Below, in pieces: positions 1-11,500 of a stretch of DNA of 64,000 nt. This DNA is from Tetragonia tetragonoides (lineage: Eukaryota; Streptophyta; Magnoliopsida; Caryophyllales; Aizoaceae): positions 36,804,766 to 36,868,765 of the forward strand of contig CM076147.1 of NCBI GenBank assembly GCA_038025085.1, read 5' to 3'. The notes beneath the pieces were generated by a model, which worked only from the letters and a program-made list of their open reading frames with translations, was not told the origin of the DNA and made no database searches. Positions within the stretch are counted from its first letter, which is position 1, and every line of letters begins with the position of its first letter. Made by a program: the position numbers and the translations under genes.

Positions 1-534
1 GAACCTGAAACCCGGAATTTGTCATGCCTAGTGCTATGCACGCCAGATATAACTCCCTCTGAATGCAATACATGTCTGGAAACCGCTCTAAAATATACCT
101 TTAAGACGACCGCTGGGCGAACATGGGGAATGGTTTTTCTCGTTAGCTGCCATATGAGGTATAGCCAAGGTCCTCCTTTCTACAACCTGACCACTACACA
201 CCTTCCCTCAATTGTGCCACCGCCGCCACCCGGCCCCTCAACTTCGAGTCCACGTCCCAGTCATGGTACGTATGTTGATCATCGTCGTATACCTCCATTC
301 CAAATTCTTCTCTTTATTTGACTTTTTGATATCAAAGTTGAAATATCAAATAGAGAGAAAAATAAGCAACAGAGGTAGTATGTAGTAGATAAATTACTAG
401 CTGCATTTTGCTTACATAATAAACTGCGCATGAATGCAACGAAGTTTCCTACCTACTCTGCTGGTACCTTAGCCACTTTTCTAATGGTTACCGTAACATG
501 GCTGCTGTCTGGCCGTTGCGGTCTGATGCCCTGA
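1..534 (+). CDS. DUF26 (Gnk2-type) cysteine-rich protein, C-terminal part
   Basis: The gene enters from the left edge. The first exon (to 265) encodes a DUF26/stress-antifungal domain end: CTPDITPSECNTCL carries the conserved C-x8-C-x2-C spacing, followed by a later Cys (FLVSCHMRY) and a proline-rich linker (VPPPPPGP). A donor (CATG|GTACGT) ends exon 1 at 265. A likely acceptor at 399-400 opens a second exon (401-534) that stays in frame and ends with a hydrophobic stretch (AGTLATFLMVTVTWLLSG) and TGA. This looks like a secreted or surface protein with a short membrane or GPI-type tail. No kinase domain follows before the next gene, so it is probably not a cysteine-rich receptor kinase, unless truncated. 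Exon 1 identity is firm; exon 2 is inferred from splice signals and frame. Confidence 0.6.
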
Positions 535-1776
535 CTTGCATTGTGTGAGAAAACTGGAATTGGGATCTATGGGCATAATTAAAGAATCTCAATTTGGAAA
601 GCACTGGGATAATGTTGATGTTGTTGGTGATTCGGGAAAATTCTTGTATATACGAACTATTGTATATATGTGAAAGAAGCATGAATTTCAGGTGGTCTCG
701 AGGGATGGGGGCTTTATTATTATATGAGTGCTTGGATGGAGAAATTTGCATATTGTTGTACATACTCATTTGTGTGATTGGAAATGGATCGACTTGCTAT
801 TTGAGCTGAAATGACTCACAACTATAGTCTATAGCAAAGTAAAGAAGTGGTTAGTTTCTACTAATTTCATCAACGTATAATGAGTACGAGTAGTAAGAAA
901 GGAAAGGGTGAAAAAAGAAAAAAAAAAAACAACAATACTATAAGTTACTGGTGTAGACACTAAAATGAGTATTAAGTTTTTTTTTTCTTCAGATCTTAGT
1001 TTCTATTTTATTATCCTTTGCAAAACTCTCCCTTAATTAGTAAGTGGTGACCAAAAATCTCCGTCATCATCAGTGATCTATAGCATCTCTCCAACTATTA
1101 GTAAGTGGTGACCAAAATCTCCATAATTATATTTTGCCATTTGTTTTCTAATCTTGGTGAATTTTCATCACTAAAATAAAATAAAATAAATAGACTTACC
1201 ACGCCGCGTGTCGGCGTGTGTGACGTGCCCATCCCTTGGGTTTAGGGACCCTGTGGTCCATGGACCGAAGAGCACAACATAATTTGCCTAATCAATTAGG
1301 TACGCCCAACCCACATGTTGAACGGTCAATTTATTCATCAACACTTTATGAACGTATAGTTCAATCTTAGATATATATTTGTTTAAACATGGGAAGTTTC
1401 ACTCGTGTAATGTAAGTTTATTGAAAAATGTTTGATTGACTTTATAGGTTGGAAACATTCAATTTTTTTTTATTGAGTTATTATGTGATTGGAGATCCTC
1501 GCAATTTGAATTTAAATTAGAAAGTAGTTGTACCAACACCCTATCAAATAATCTTAATACATGTATGTAACGTGGATTGCTAACACAAACGATCAACCTA
1601 TCATCCTCCGACCTGCCTTGGCGGCATGACATGTGGTATCAATCCAAGGCCACGGAGTATTTCATAACCAGACATGTGGTTGATAACTAATTTATTACTT
1701 AATTCGAGTGATGTCATTCTCAAATACCACATCACTCGCCCGATGGCATTCATCAATCCCCTCTTTTCTACAACTT
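535..1776. other. Intergenic region, no gene recognised
   Basis: AT-rich spacer between the DUF26 gene and the acyl-activating enzyme. It contains a direct repeat of about 20 bp ('attagtaagtggtgaccaaa') near 1036 and 1098, and a short GC-rich island near 1200-1230. No coding region was recognised on either strand. Confidence 0.6.
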
Positions 1777-1777
1777 G

Positions 1778-1802
1778 TATATATATATATATATATATAT
1801 AT
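1778..1802. repeat. (TA)n microsatellite in the AAE upstream region
   Basis: About twelve TA units lie roughly 100 bp before the ATG at 1900. The position is compatible with a TATA-type core promoter for the downstream gene, but a simple repeat this long could also be neutral. Confidence 0.7.
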
Positions 1803-1899
1803 TGCAAGCATACTCCCATTCAACTCAGAGAGTAACGTTGGCAAACTAATAAATTGTGTTTGTTTACCCAATTAAAAATGTCCTTTCTAATATAACCAA

Positions 1900-3672
1900 A
1901 TGGATCATCTTAAACCAAGCCCCGCTAATGCAACACCGCTCACTCCATTAATCTTCCTTGAGCAAGCAGCCATTGTATATGGTGACTGCCATTCTATAGT
2001 CTATAACAGTACCACCTACACACCTGGTCCGAGACCTACGCCCGGTGCCTCAAGATGGCATCCGCCATCTCGTCCCTCGGCCTTGGGAGGGGTCATGTTA
2101 TTTCTGTGGTTGCTCCAAACGTCCCGGCTGCTTATGAGCTCAATTTTGCAGTCCCTATGTCTGGGGCAATCCTTATTAACATCAACACCCGCCTCGACCC
2201 TAAGACAGTGTCAGTCCTTCTTTGCCATAGCGAGTCTAGACTCGTCTTTGTTGACCATGAGCTCGTTCCCCTCGTCCTCAAAGCTCTTTCTCTTCTCCCT
2301 CCTGAACATCTGCGTCCTATTCTTGTCCTCATCTATGACAATGAAGTTGACAATAATAGTAAAGTTATAGGAGATCTAGCTACATGTGGTCAGGTTAAGG
2401 AAGCTCAAGATGTACGTGACCTTACTCTTAAGAGGTCAGTTAAGTCATGCCAATCACTTCTTTGCCATGTATGAGGACATGATTCAAAAGGGTGATCCAA
2501 ATTTCAAGTGGATCCAACCCGAGAGTGAGTGGGACCCTATAGTACGAAACTACACGTCTGGAACAACGTCCTCCCCCAAAGGAGTGGTACATTGCCATCG
2601 GGGATCCTTTATCATGTCCATGGATGCTTTAATCTGGTGGACCGTCCTGAAGCAACCAATTTTCTTATGGACCCTTGCAATGTTCCACTCCAACGGGTGG
2701 GGGCACACGTGGGGGATGGCGGCCGTGGGCGGAACCAATATCTGCCTCCGTAAATTTGATGGTATCACCATCTATGACGCCATCCGCAGCCACCGTGTTA
2801 CCCACATGTGCGCTGCTCCCGTCGTCCTTAACATGCTCACTAACCTCATCCCGAACCCAGGTCCACCCCTTGAGCCTGTCCACATCCTCATAGGAGGGTC
2901 ACCCTCGACCGCCACTGTTCTCCAGCGGGCTGAGTCCCTTGGGTTCAAAATTGAGCATGCATATGGGATGACTGAGACAGGCGGGGCTATCATCTCATCC
3001 ATTTGGAAGCATCAATGGGATAAATTACCGGCCATGGAGCGAGCTCGGTTGAAGGCTCGACAAGGGGTTCGGACCCTCGGGGTGACCTATGTTGACATAA
3101 TCAATCCCACTACTAGAAAGCCCGTGGACCACGACGGAACATCGGTCGGAGAAATCATCGTACGTGGTGAATCAATTATGCTCGGATATCTTAAAGACCC
3201 AGAAGGGACGTCAAAATGCATGGGGCAAAACGGGTGTTTAAGAACAGGGGATTTAGGGGTGATTCACCCTGATGGGTATATAGAAATCAAAGATAGGTTG
3301 AAGGATATAATCATTAGTGGAGGAGAGAATATCAGAAGCGTCGAAGTCGAATCTGTGCTATACACTTTTCTAGGGGTGAACGAGGCGGCGGTGGTGGCCC
3401 GACCTCACGAACACTGGGGTGAGACGCCATGCGCATTTGTGAGTTTGAAAGGTGGCATGCTGACAGCAAACATCAAGACCACGCAGCAAATGGAGAGAGA
3501 AATAATCGAGTATTGTAGGGAGAAGATGCCGCATTACATGGTGCCTAAGACAGTGGTGTTAATGGAGCAGCTCCCTAAAACTTCTACCGGGAAGATTCAA
3601 AAGTTTGTGCTTAGAGAAATGGCTAAGTCATTAGGTGTGGGTACAAATACGTCAGAAGCAAGTCGTTTGTAG
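1900..3672 (+). pseudogene. Peroxisomal acyl-activating enzyme (AMP-forming acyl-CoA ligase), two frameshifts
   Basis: Family: plant acyl-activating enzymes, which adenylate a carboxylic acid and transfer it to CoA. Three reading frames cover one protein: residues from MDHLKPSP at 1900, then the frame with SSLGLGRGHVISVVAPNVPA, then the long C-terminal frame to TAG at 3670-3672. Visible motifs are YTSGTTSSPKG (AMP/P-loop), YGMTETGG, RTGDLG, the hinge/C-domain KDIIISGGENI and the catalytic-lysine motif PKTSTGKIQK. The protein ends in SRL, a type 1 peroxisomal targeting signal. Frameshift 1 lies at about 2014-2024, where an extra 'ac' dinucleotide in acctacacacctgg separates TYT from W. Frameshift 2 lies between about 2395 and 2472, before YEDMIQKGDP. 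No GT-AG intron explains either. Length is otherwise normal (about 590 codons). It is called a pseudogene, but two assembly errors would give the same picture. Confidence 0.75.
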
Positions 3673-6600
3673 CTTGCTTGATCATTTGGGATAGTTATGC
3701 CTCTGCTGTTAAAATTGTTGTTACCTCCAGGTTCTCAACTAGTCATTGTCAGCCCAAATCCCCTATGGAGCAATGAAGTAGCCTAGAGAGTCTAGAGACC
3801 CACCTCAAACTCAATCATTTCTATATAACTGATTCCGAAATAGAAACACTCCGCTAGTCTGCTAATTAGTTAAGCACAAAGATATGGAGTACCATGAAGA
3901 GAAGCATCTGCTTCAAATTTAACAGGAGGAGCAGAAAAGCACCAGCCAAATCGAGGAACTATTACATGGTCCAAGACCATTTACTCCCACTCCCATTCCC
4001 ACTCCCACTCCCACAAACATGGTTGAACCCACTCTAAAACAACTGGTAAGTTGGTAACCACCTCCATTGAGAGTACAAATAGAACTACATAATCCAGGAC
4101 AACCTGATAAGCTACCAAAAAGCTTTACCAAGCACTGCCTTAATCCCCATCTGAACCGTACCAATCAACCATGCATAATATTAATGAAGCACTCAGACCT
4201 TTCTTTAGATGTACAAGAGAGGACTAAAAGCAGACTTACTAAGTAGGAAGCGCGGCCAATCGGAAATTTCTGCAGGATCTGAAGAAAGCATCTGACAGTG
4301 TACATAATGTACTGATGAAAGCTGTTGTCCAGATTGCCAACTTAAACACTTACATTGGAGCGCAGGTCAACAAAGAAACAAATTATAACTTTGGATGCTG
4401 AAGGATAAAGATCTCAAACATGGATTGCAATTTGCAGAAAATGAGAGCAAGAGATCTTCAAAACAGAAAAGATGGCTATTTTAGTTCAATGGCAGAGCTA
4501 AATGTAAAATGGAATGGACCTAATCAAATAAATAAGTATCCTTCTCGGAGTTAGTACCCTTCTTAGTTCCTACTTGCTTTGTTCCCATGCTTATGCCATG
4601 GGACTAATATGCTCCACCATAAAGCATCATTCAAATCTCTACCCTTGTATAAGATATATCGAGTTTGTGATACCCTTCTGCCAAGATCAAAACAGGGGAT
4701 AGAAATCAACACCTAGTGAAATCTCCATACAGAATTCAAAACTATTTTGTTCATACTCTTAATTCTAACCCACAAAGTATCTGACAAAAGAGCGGACTGA
4801 CAGTGCTCAGAGACTCAAACACAATGTGACACTTGTACACTTCAGTTAAACCAAAAAGGCAAAAACGGATGAAAATCCCTGAGAAGTGAATATAGCCAGA
4901 TTGAACCCTGTTATCACCAATACCTTCCCTTGTCCTAGAGACCAAATGGCATAGCTTTGCAAGATCTCAGTTCACAAAGTTAGCATGGTGTCTAACTGTC
5001 TACTGTGACATTTTCAGTTGATTTCTTCCTAAGGTTACATTATGGACTGGTATGCTTCACTATAATCATTTGTGATCCAAGACCTAGTAAAATCTCCATA
5101 AATCAACTGAAACTAGTAAAATCTAATATATTATATTTGTGTTGTACTTCCATTGAGATCAAAAGCAGGGGCAGGTATAAGACCTAGTAAAATCTCCATA
5201 AATCCTCTGAAACTATCTTGTTTAGAGACTCCAAATTATAACCGCAAGCATCTAATAGTATTTGGAATTTTGGACACGATTGACGATTGTATACTCTAAT
5301 TAACAATAAACAGTTAAGCACAATAAAAACATCCATGTCAAACCCTTGGATCTACAGCCATACCTAATCCTTGTCTTCAAATCCAAGTAGCAACCTTCTA
5401 ATTGAGCTTAATAAAGATAGCTAACACGTAGGTAAAGCAGTGGGTACATGGGTTGTAAAGAAGGACACATCATGTATGGATAAAGTACAGGTCTCCACTC
5501 TCCAGGAGTACTAGGACCATATGAAATGAAGGGACATCACTGAACAATACGATACGATCATGCTGGAATCAACACTAAAGTAACCAAGCTCAAATCAACT
5601 CTAATGATTTCTTTTCGCGCAATGTGTCCGTCTTGTACCCCTGTATTTCAACTTGTTACACTGACACTGCAGTAATGCAGTTATCTAAAATCTTCACAAG
5701 GTCATCAAAGGCTCTCACTAAACATCCCCCTCCCCCGAGAATCAAACTCCAGCCTCAAGAATGAAAAACAAAACACAACAATATACCACCAAAGACGGGA
5801 CAGCCATTCTCCGATACCATACTACATTGGTCACTATAGCCCCAGAGGAAGATATGCTCACAACTTATTCAAGGGCTTTACGTTTATTACAGCTATGGCC
5901 ATAGGCCTAGCGAACAGGCAATTATAGCCCAGTGTTAAAAACACCTACATTCCCTGACTTACAGAAGTTACATGCAACATTCACATATCAAAAGGTACAC
6001 ACATTAACACAACAAAACAAGATGTAGTGTGGATGCAGCCACAGCTCTGCAGAGATCAAGGAGAACATAGACTTACTCCTTATAAGGAGCAAAAGAGAAT
6101 GACAAAGGAAACACACAACTATCTTGGAAGGAATGACTGGAACAAGGATATAATAAACGAAAAAGAATGAACAAGTTAGGCCTTGTCCCCCCCCCCCCCC
6201 TCCACAGAAAATGCAAATTCAGTCCCAAGATAAAATGGCCTATGCAAGCATCCTTTATATGACAACCAACATATGACCTACAAATCCAATATACAAATGC
6301 AGTTAAAATTCTTTTTGAGCATCCATATCAACAATCAATTTGTTTTTTTCCCCAATAACTTTGGCTAGTGCTTATGCCTATCTCCTTTCATGGTTAGTGA
6401 AAATATAAGAGCATAGTCCATTTATACACCACACAATCTCATATTGTAACAATTCTCTTTATAGGACTTCCAAATCAAGTGGACACTACGACTAGCATTC
6501 GCACTACTTTATCCCCTCGTACCATATTGGACCTAATAATCAACCCAAGACATATTTCTAGTGACAATAATAACCCACTAACGTCTTAACCTTTCCAATA

Positions 6601-6816
6601 AACAAAGGAAAACTAACCAACAAACCAAACATGATCTAAACAGCAATAATTCATATTAATATACAGGCAGTTTCTACAAACACCAGTGTACATTAACAAC
6701 AATGCTTTTTACTTCCCAAATTATATATAGCTAAAATTTTCCATACATAGCACAATCAAATCATCATAACCAAAATGGCTACTAGCATATACTAAAAACA
6801 AACACAAACGTTTCAA
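3673..6816. other. Intergenic region, no gene recognised
   Basis: About 3.1 kb with no open frame resembling a known protein. It holds a direct repeat (gacctagtaaaatctccata) at 5081 and 5181, exactly 100 bp apart, with a weaker third copy near 4713; a short cactccc-rich tract near 3985-4015; and a poly-C tract near 6188-6200. The right end should include the 3' UTR of the minus-strand gene at 6817. Confidence 0.5.
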
Positions 6817-7368
6817 TCATTCTACCGTGTTACCAATCATGAAGGAGAACAACTCTCGAACGGGCGAAAACTCGACCAATCCAATATCCATTCCATAGCC
6901 ACCAACAGGCAACTTCAAGTCCCTCAAAACACTGAAAGCTTCAGCCATCCTACTCTTAGGCACATCTTGAGCAACTGGACAAACGGGCACCCATGAATCA
7001 ACCCTAAACTCATCTCCAATTTCAACCCCATCTTTCTTAAGCAGATCAATGAGCTGGGTCTGAAACTGGAGTAGAGAAAATGTAGGTGTTGGAGAGAGAA
7101 AAAGGGCATTACCCTCATTAGGAAATGACCCAATTGAGGAGAAATTGAGCTGTAAAGGCTCTTGTTTTGATGCAAATGATTTGATTAAAGGTTCAAGTTT
7201 TGATGGGTCTATGTATGTTGGGGTTGAAAAGAGGGTTATATGTGGACGAGATTCAATTTCTATGAGTTGGGTACTGATTTGACGACGAGCTAGAACGTTC
7301 CAAGCTTTGAGGACTTGGTTTTCTAAGGCTGGGTCGAAATAGAGCTCAATTGCATAGCCTTGTGACAT
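6817..7368 (-). CDS. 2H phosphodiesterase family protein (RNA ligase/cyclic nucleotide phosphodiesterase-like)
   Basis: A single exon of 183 residues starts at the only early Met (MSQGYAIELYFDP) and ends with TAG. The plant family is annotated as RNA ligase/cyclic nucleotide phosphodiesterase family protein and belongs to the 2H superfamily, which uses two H-x-T/S motifs to hydrolyse cyclic phosphates. The first motif is present (RPHITLF, about residues 41-47). The second position reads SWVPVCPVAQDVPKSRM, where the usual H and T/S appear replaced by V and P. So the fold is clear, but classic two-histidine catalysis is doubtful. No signal peptide or membrane segment is seen, suggesting a soluble intracellular protein. 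The neighbouring WAT1 array matches, from memory, the Arabidopsis At3g28140 and At5g40190 surroundings. Confidence 0.88.
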   Translation of the reverse strand: MSQGYAIELYFDPALENQVLKAWNVLARRQISTQLIEIESRPHITLFSTPTYIDPSKLEPLIKSFASKQEPLQLNFSSIGSFPNEGNALFLSPTPTFSLLQFQTQLIDLLKKDGVEIGDEFRVDSWVPVCPVAQDVPKSRMAEAFSVLRDLKLPVGGYGMDIGLVEFSPVRELFSFMIGNTVE

Positions 7369-8521
7369 TTTTGTGAAGAAATATTTTCTGGGTTTGTTTC
7401 AAGTTTCAGATTTGAACCCTAGAGAGGAAGAGAAAAGGGGTGAAAATGGTGGGATTTGAAGGGTTTTAGTAGATTTGAGAGATTGTGGGTTGGATTAGGG
7501 GTGGATGAGTGAATAGGGAATGATCTGTTTGTAGAATGGTGGGGGAGTGAATTGCTGTTTGGGGGTGTGATCTGGGCAAGGTGAAGTGACCTTACCACTA
7601 CCACCAACCAATTTGAGCTCTGATTTTGGTTGGTGTGGGTTGGAATTTAGTTAGTGTAGAATAAGGCATATAGCCACTAAAGAGGTCAAGGCATGCTTCA
7701 AAATCTACAATGGTTACCTATGCTCGCCAAAAAAAAAAAAAAAAAAAAGGTTACCTATATATCTTTGAACAAATTGGTCGAAACCCTTTAATAATGTGAA
7801 AAAATATTAACGATCAACTAAAAAAAACATTAAGAAAATAAAATGAGAAAGATCAAGTGTTAGTAAAAAGTTACAGTAATATCGTATAATAAAATTTTCT
7901 TCAACTCATCTCACCTCCACCACACTCTTTATTAGAGATACAGGTAACGGTCAACTTACCTAGACAAGGTACGTTCATATTTCCTACGCTTGGCAATCGT
8001 GTGGAAGACTTGATGATGGTGGGTGCGCAGTTCACATGGAAAACTACACGATCATGGTAAGTAAGGATAATAACTAAGTGATCATGAGATCTAAGATAAA
8101 CGAGAGTGATATGTTTATCATCGATAGAAATCGTGTTACAACTTACAAGGGAAGACATTGTCAAGCAAAGCGATGATATGTTGAATTAGGTGGAGACCAT
8201 CTTGGAAATTAGGGGTTGTTTGTTGGACGATCTTACAACCTCAAATTGTGGAATTCTCAAAAAATCCTTGTAGGAGACATGTAGTCGTTTGTGCAACCTT
8301 AAAATTGTGGAGAGATTTGCACGAGCATACAATTAGGGTTCCTAACTGGAAGCCTGACACTATTGTTTAGTAGTGGCATGATAGCATCAGGAGCCCCAAA
8401 TAAAGGAGACACACGTTTTGGCATTGGTTGGTTCAGGAATGGTTTACAAATTTGTTTCTTTTATTGTTTCCTAAATTAACTGTCATTGTATCTAGGATGT
8501 TTTGTTAGAGTTTTCATATTG
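7369..8521. other. 5' flank of the 2H gene and intergenic region
   Basis: This holds the 5' UTR and promoter side of the minus-strand 2H gene (roughly 7369-7610), a poly-A run at about 7729-7748, then AT-rich sequence up to the LINE target site. No other gene was recognised. Confidence 0.5.
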
Positions 8522-8534
8522 TGGCCAGATTGTT
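8522..8534. repeat. Target-site duplication of the LINE, left copy
   Basis: The 13-bp sequence tggccagattgtt occurs here and again at 12885-12897, directly flanking the retrotransposon. This is the expected mark of target-primed reverse transcription. Confidence 0.85.
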
Positions 8535-11500
8535 TTGTTAGAGTTTCCTAAATAAACTTTCTCTCTCTAGCTCTAGCTCTCGCTCTCTCTCTCTCTCTCC
8601 CTCTCTCTCTCTCTCTCCCCCCCCCAAGGTCGGTGATCGCCAGCCGATCTACAAAGGTCGGTGACCGCCGACCCACTAGGGGCTGAATAGAGCTCCGAAC
8701 ACTTCGTCGGAGGTCTCAACTGTATACCGGCGAAATTGCATCGCCGTGGAGAAACCGCGGTGGGCCTGATATTTCGAACCCGTCGACCTTGGTTTTCTGG
8801 ATCGGGAATGTCGAGCTCGACGACATCGCCGGGAGGCCCAGAATTGAGCTCTGGTGAAATTCCACCGCCGAGGACATACTACCCAGTCGGGAGGCAGGAG
8901 AAACACCACCCACTCCAGTCGGGAAGCCGTCGTCAACTGCTGACCCACGAACAGCAGCTCAAGCAGCCGCGGTAGGAGAGGCAATCATCGATTTGTGGGC
9001 CGAAAAGTCGAACACGTCGCCACCGCCCTCTGCAGGACCAAAGCCCGCCGGAGACAGGTAGTAGCGCCGTGGTAAGCACCGGCGTACCCCTATCCACCAG
9101 ACCCGAGGCCTTAGTTTCCAGAATTTATTTTACAGTCGGATCACTTTTGCTTGGCTTTGACTCTCACTTTAATATTTATTTATTCTTGTTGTTGACTTCT
9201 ATGACCCTAGCACGTGAAGTTTGCTGTTTGGTATTGTGTGTTGGAAACTATTTTAGTGTGCTACTCTTTCTCCTAAGTGGAACCTAGTAACATTTATGTT
9301 TGTTTCTGTTTTTGTTTTTGTCTGTATCCCTAGCATATTTTAGTATTATTAGTACTGCTATTATTATTATTATTATTATTATTATTATCATTAGTATTAT
9401 TATTGTTATTATTATTATTGTCAGTATTATTACAATTATCATTGTTGTCTTATTAGTACTATTGTTAGAAAAATTTTGTTTGCAAGCATAGACGTTGTTG
9501 TTATATAGTTACGTTTTGTGTTTCCTAACCTTTTGGTGCGCTAGTACTTACTTAGTTTCATGGCTTTTAGAGTTATTATTCTGAGTTAACTGCTTGAACA
9601 TTTTTTTCGGTTGGGGTGGCGTCTTGGACTTCTATTGGTAGAGTTAGGGCCAGTCCTCAGGTGAGCTTTGGGTCTCGAAGGGGGAGAGTTGGGGCGAATA
9701 GATTGCGGTTTGGCATATGGATAGGGACACTCACGGGAAGAACTCTAGAGTTAGTGGAGGTTTTAGAAAAATATAAGGTTAATATCGTGTGTGTGCAGGA
9801 GACGAGGTGGTCAGGCGCCAAGGCAAAAGAGATCAATGGATTCAAACTTTGGTATTCAGGGTGTGCGAGTCAACGGAATGGGGTCGGGATCTTAGTCGAT
9901 AAGGAGTTTAAACAACATGTTGTAGAGGTAAAGAGAACCAATGATAGGATCATGTCTATCAAGGTTGTGGTGAAGGAGGAGACCTTCAATGTCATTTGTG
10001 CTTATGCACCGCAAGCAGGGTTGGATATGCAACTTAGGCGTCGCTTCTGGGAGGAGTTAGACGAGGTCATTCAGCAGATTCCCTCTAGTGAGAAACTCCT
10101 TGTAGGAGGAGACTTCAATGGACATATAGGGGCTACGTCGGATGGGTATTCTGGTGCACATGGAGGTTTCGGGTATGGAGTTAGGAATGATGGTGGCACT
10201 TCGGTATTAGATTTTTCGACCGCGTATGACCTAATGGTAACCAACTCCTTCTACAACAAGAGAGAAGAGCACTTAGTTACTTTTAGAAACAGCACCGCTA
10301 AGACCCAAATAGATTACATCCTTGTTAGACGTGGCGATCGGGGTTTGTGCATGGATTGCAAGGTGTTACCAGGTGCGTGTGTGTCGACCCAACATAGGAT
10401 GGTCGTTTTAGACCTTAAGATGAAGGGGTGGAAGAGGAAGAGAAGTGCACACAATTGTACCAAAATCAAGTGGTGGAATCTTAGAGGAACTTTGGGGAGT
10501 CAATTTAAGGCCAAGGTTGAGTCGGATAGCATCTGGAAAAGAGAAGGCAATGCGAGTCAAATGTGGACAGGGGTGGCGGACCTCATAAGAAATGCGGCAA
10601 AGGAGACCTTAGGAGTTGCAAGAGGGATAGGAAGTAGCAAGAAGGAATCCTGGTGGTGGAGTGAGGACATTCAAAACAGGGTGAAGGTTAAGAAGGTTGC
10701 CTATAAAGCCCTAATGGATAGCACTGTAGATGAGGAAAGGGTGGAGAAGCGAGAAGTCTACAAAGCGGCAAAGAAGGAGGCAAAGAAATCAATAGCAGAA
10801 GCCAAAAGTAAAGCCTATGAGAGCTTGTACCAAAAATTGGCCACCAAGGAGGGAGAACAGGACGTGTACAGGTTGGCGAGAGCTAGGGAGAGGAAGACTA
10901 GAGACCTGGATCAAGTTCGTTGTATTAAGGATGAGGCGGGACGAGTTCTTGTGGACGACGCGAACATCAAGAGGAGGTGGCAGGGATATTTCAATGAGCT
11001 TTTTAACAATGTTGGAGATGTAGCCATTTCGTTGGGAGATCTTACCACATCCGAGCAATACCGTAACTACAGCTTTTGTCGTCGCGTGACGAAAGAAGAA
11101 ATCAAAGGGGCCATGCGGACGATGAAGAGTGGAAAAGCAGTAGGACCAGATGAGATACCCATAGAAGTATGGAAGGGTTTGGAGGGAGAAGGTTTAGTGT
11201 GGTTAGTTAGGCTTTTCAACATGATCCTCAAATCTGCAAGGATGCCGGAGGAGTGGCGGCTCAGCACATTGATTCCTCTATACAAGAACAAAGGAGATAT
11301 TCAAAGCTGCAACAACTATAGAGGTATTAAGCTACTCAGTCACACCATGAAGCTATGGGAGAGAGTGATTGAGAAAAGACTAAGGAAGAGTACTCTTATC
11401 TCGGAGAACCAATTCGGTTTCATGCCGGGGAGGTCGACAACAGAAGCGATTCATCTGATTCGACGTTCTATGGAGTACTACAGAGATAGACAAAGGGACT

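Noticed and set aside
1..1776. Receptor-kinase continuation of the DUF26 gene
   Set aside because: No kinase motifs on the plus strand before the next gene; a short hydrophobic terminal exon explains the end better.
3919..4164. Minus-strand ORF with VGVGVGMGVGV
   Set aside because: Caused by a short cactccc repeat; nothing around it supports a gene.
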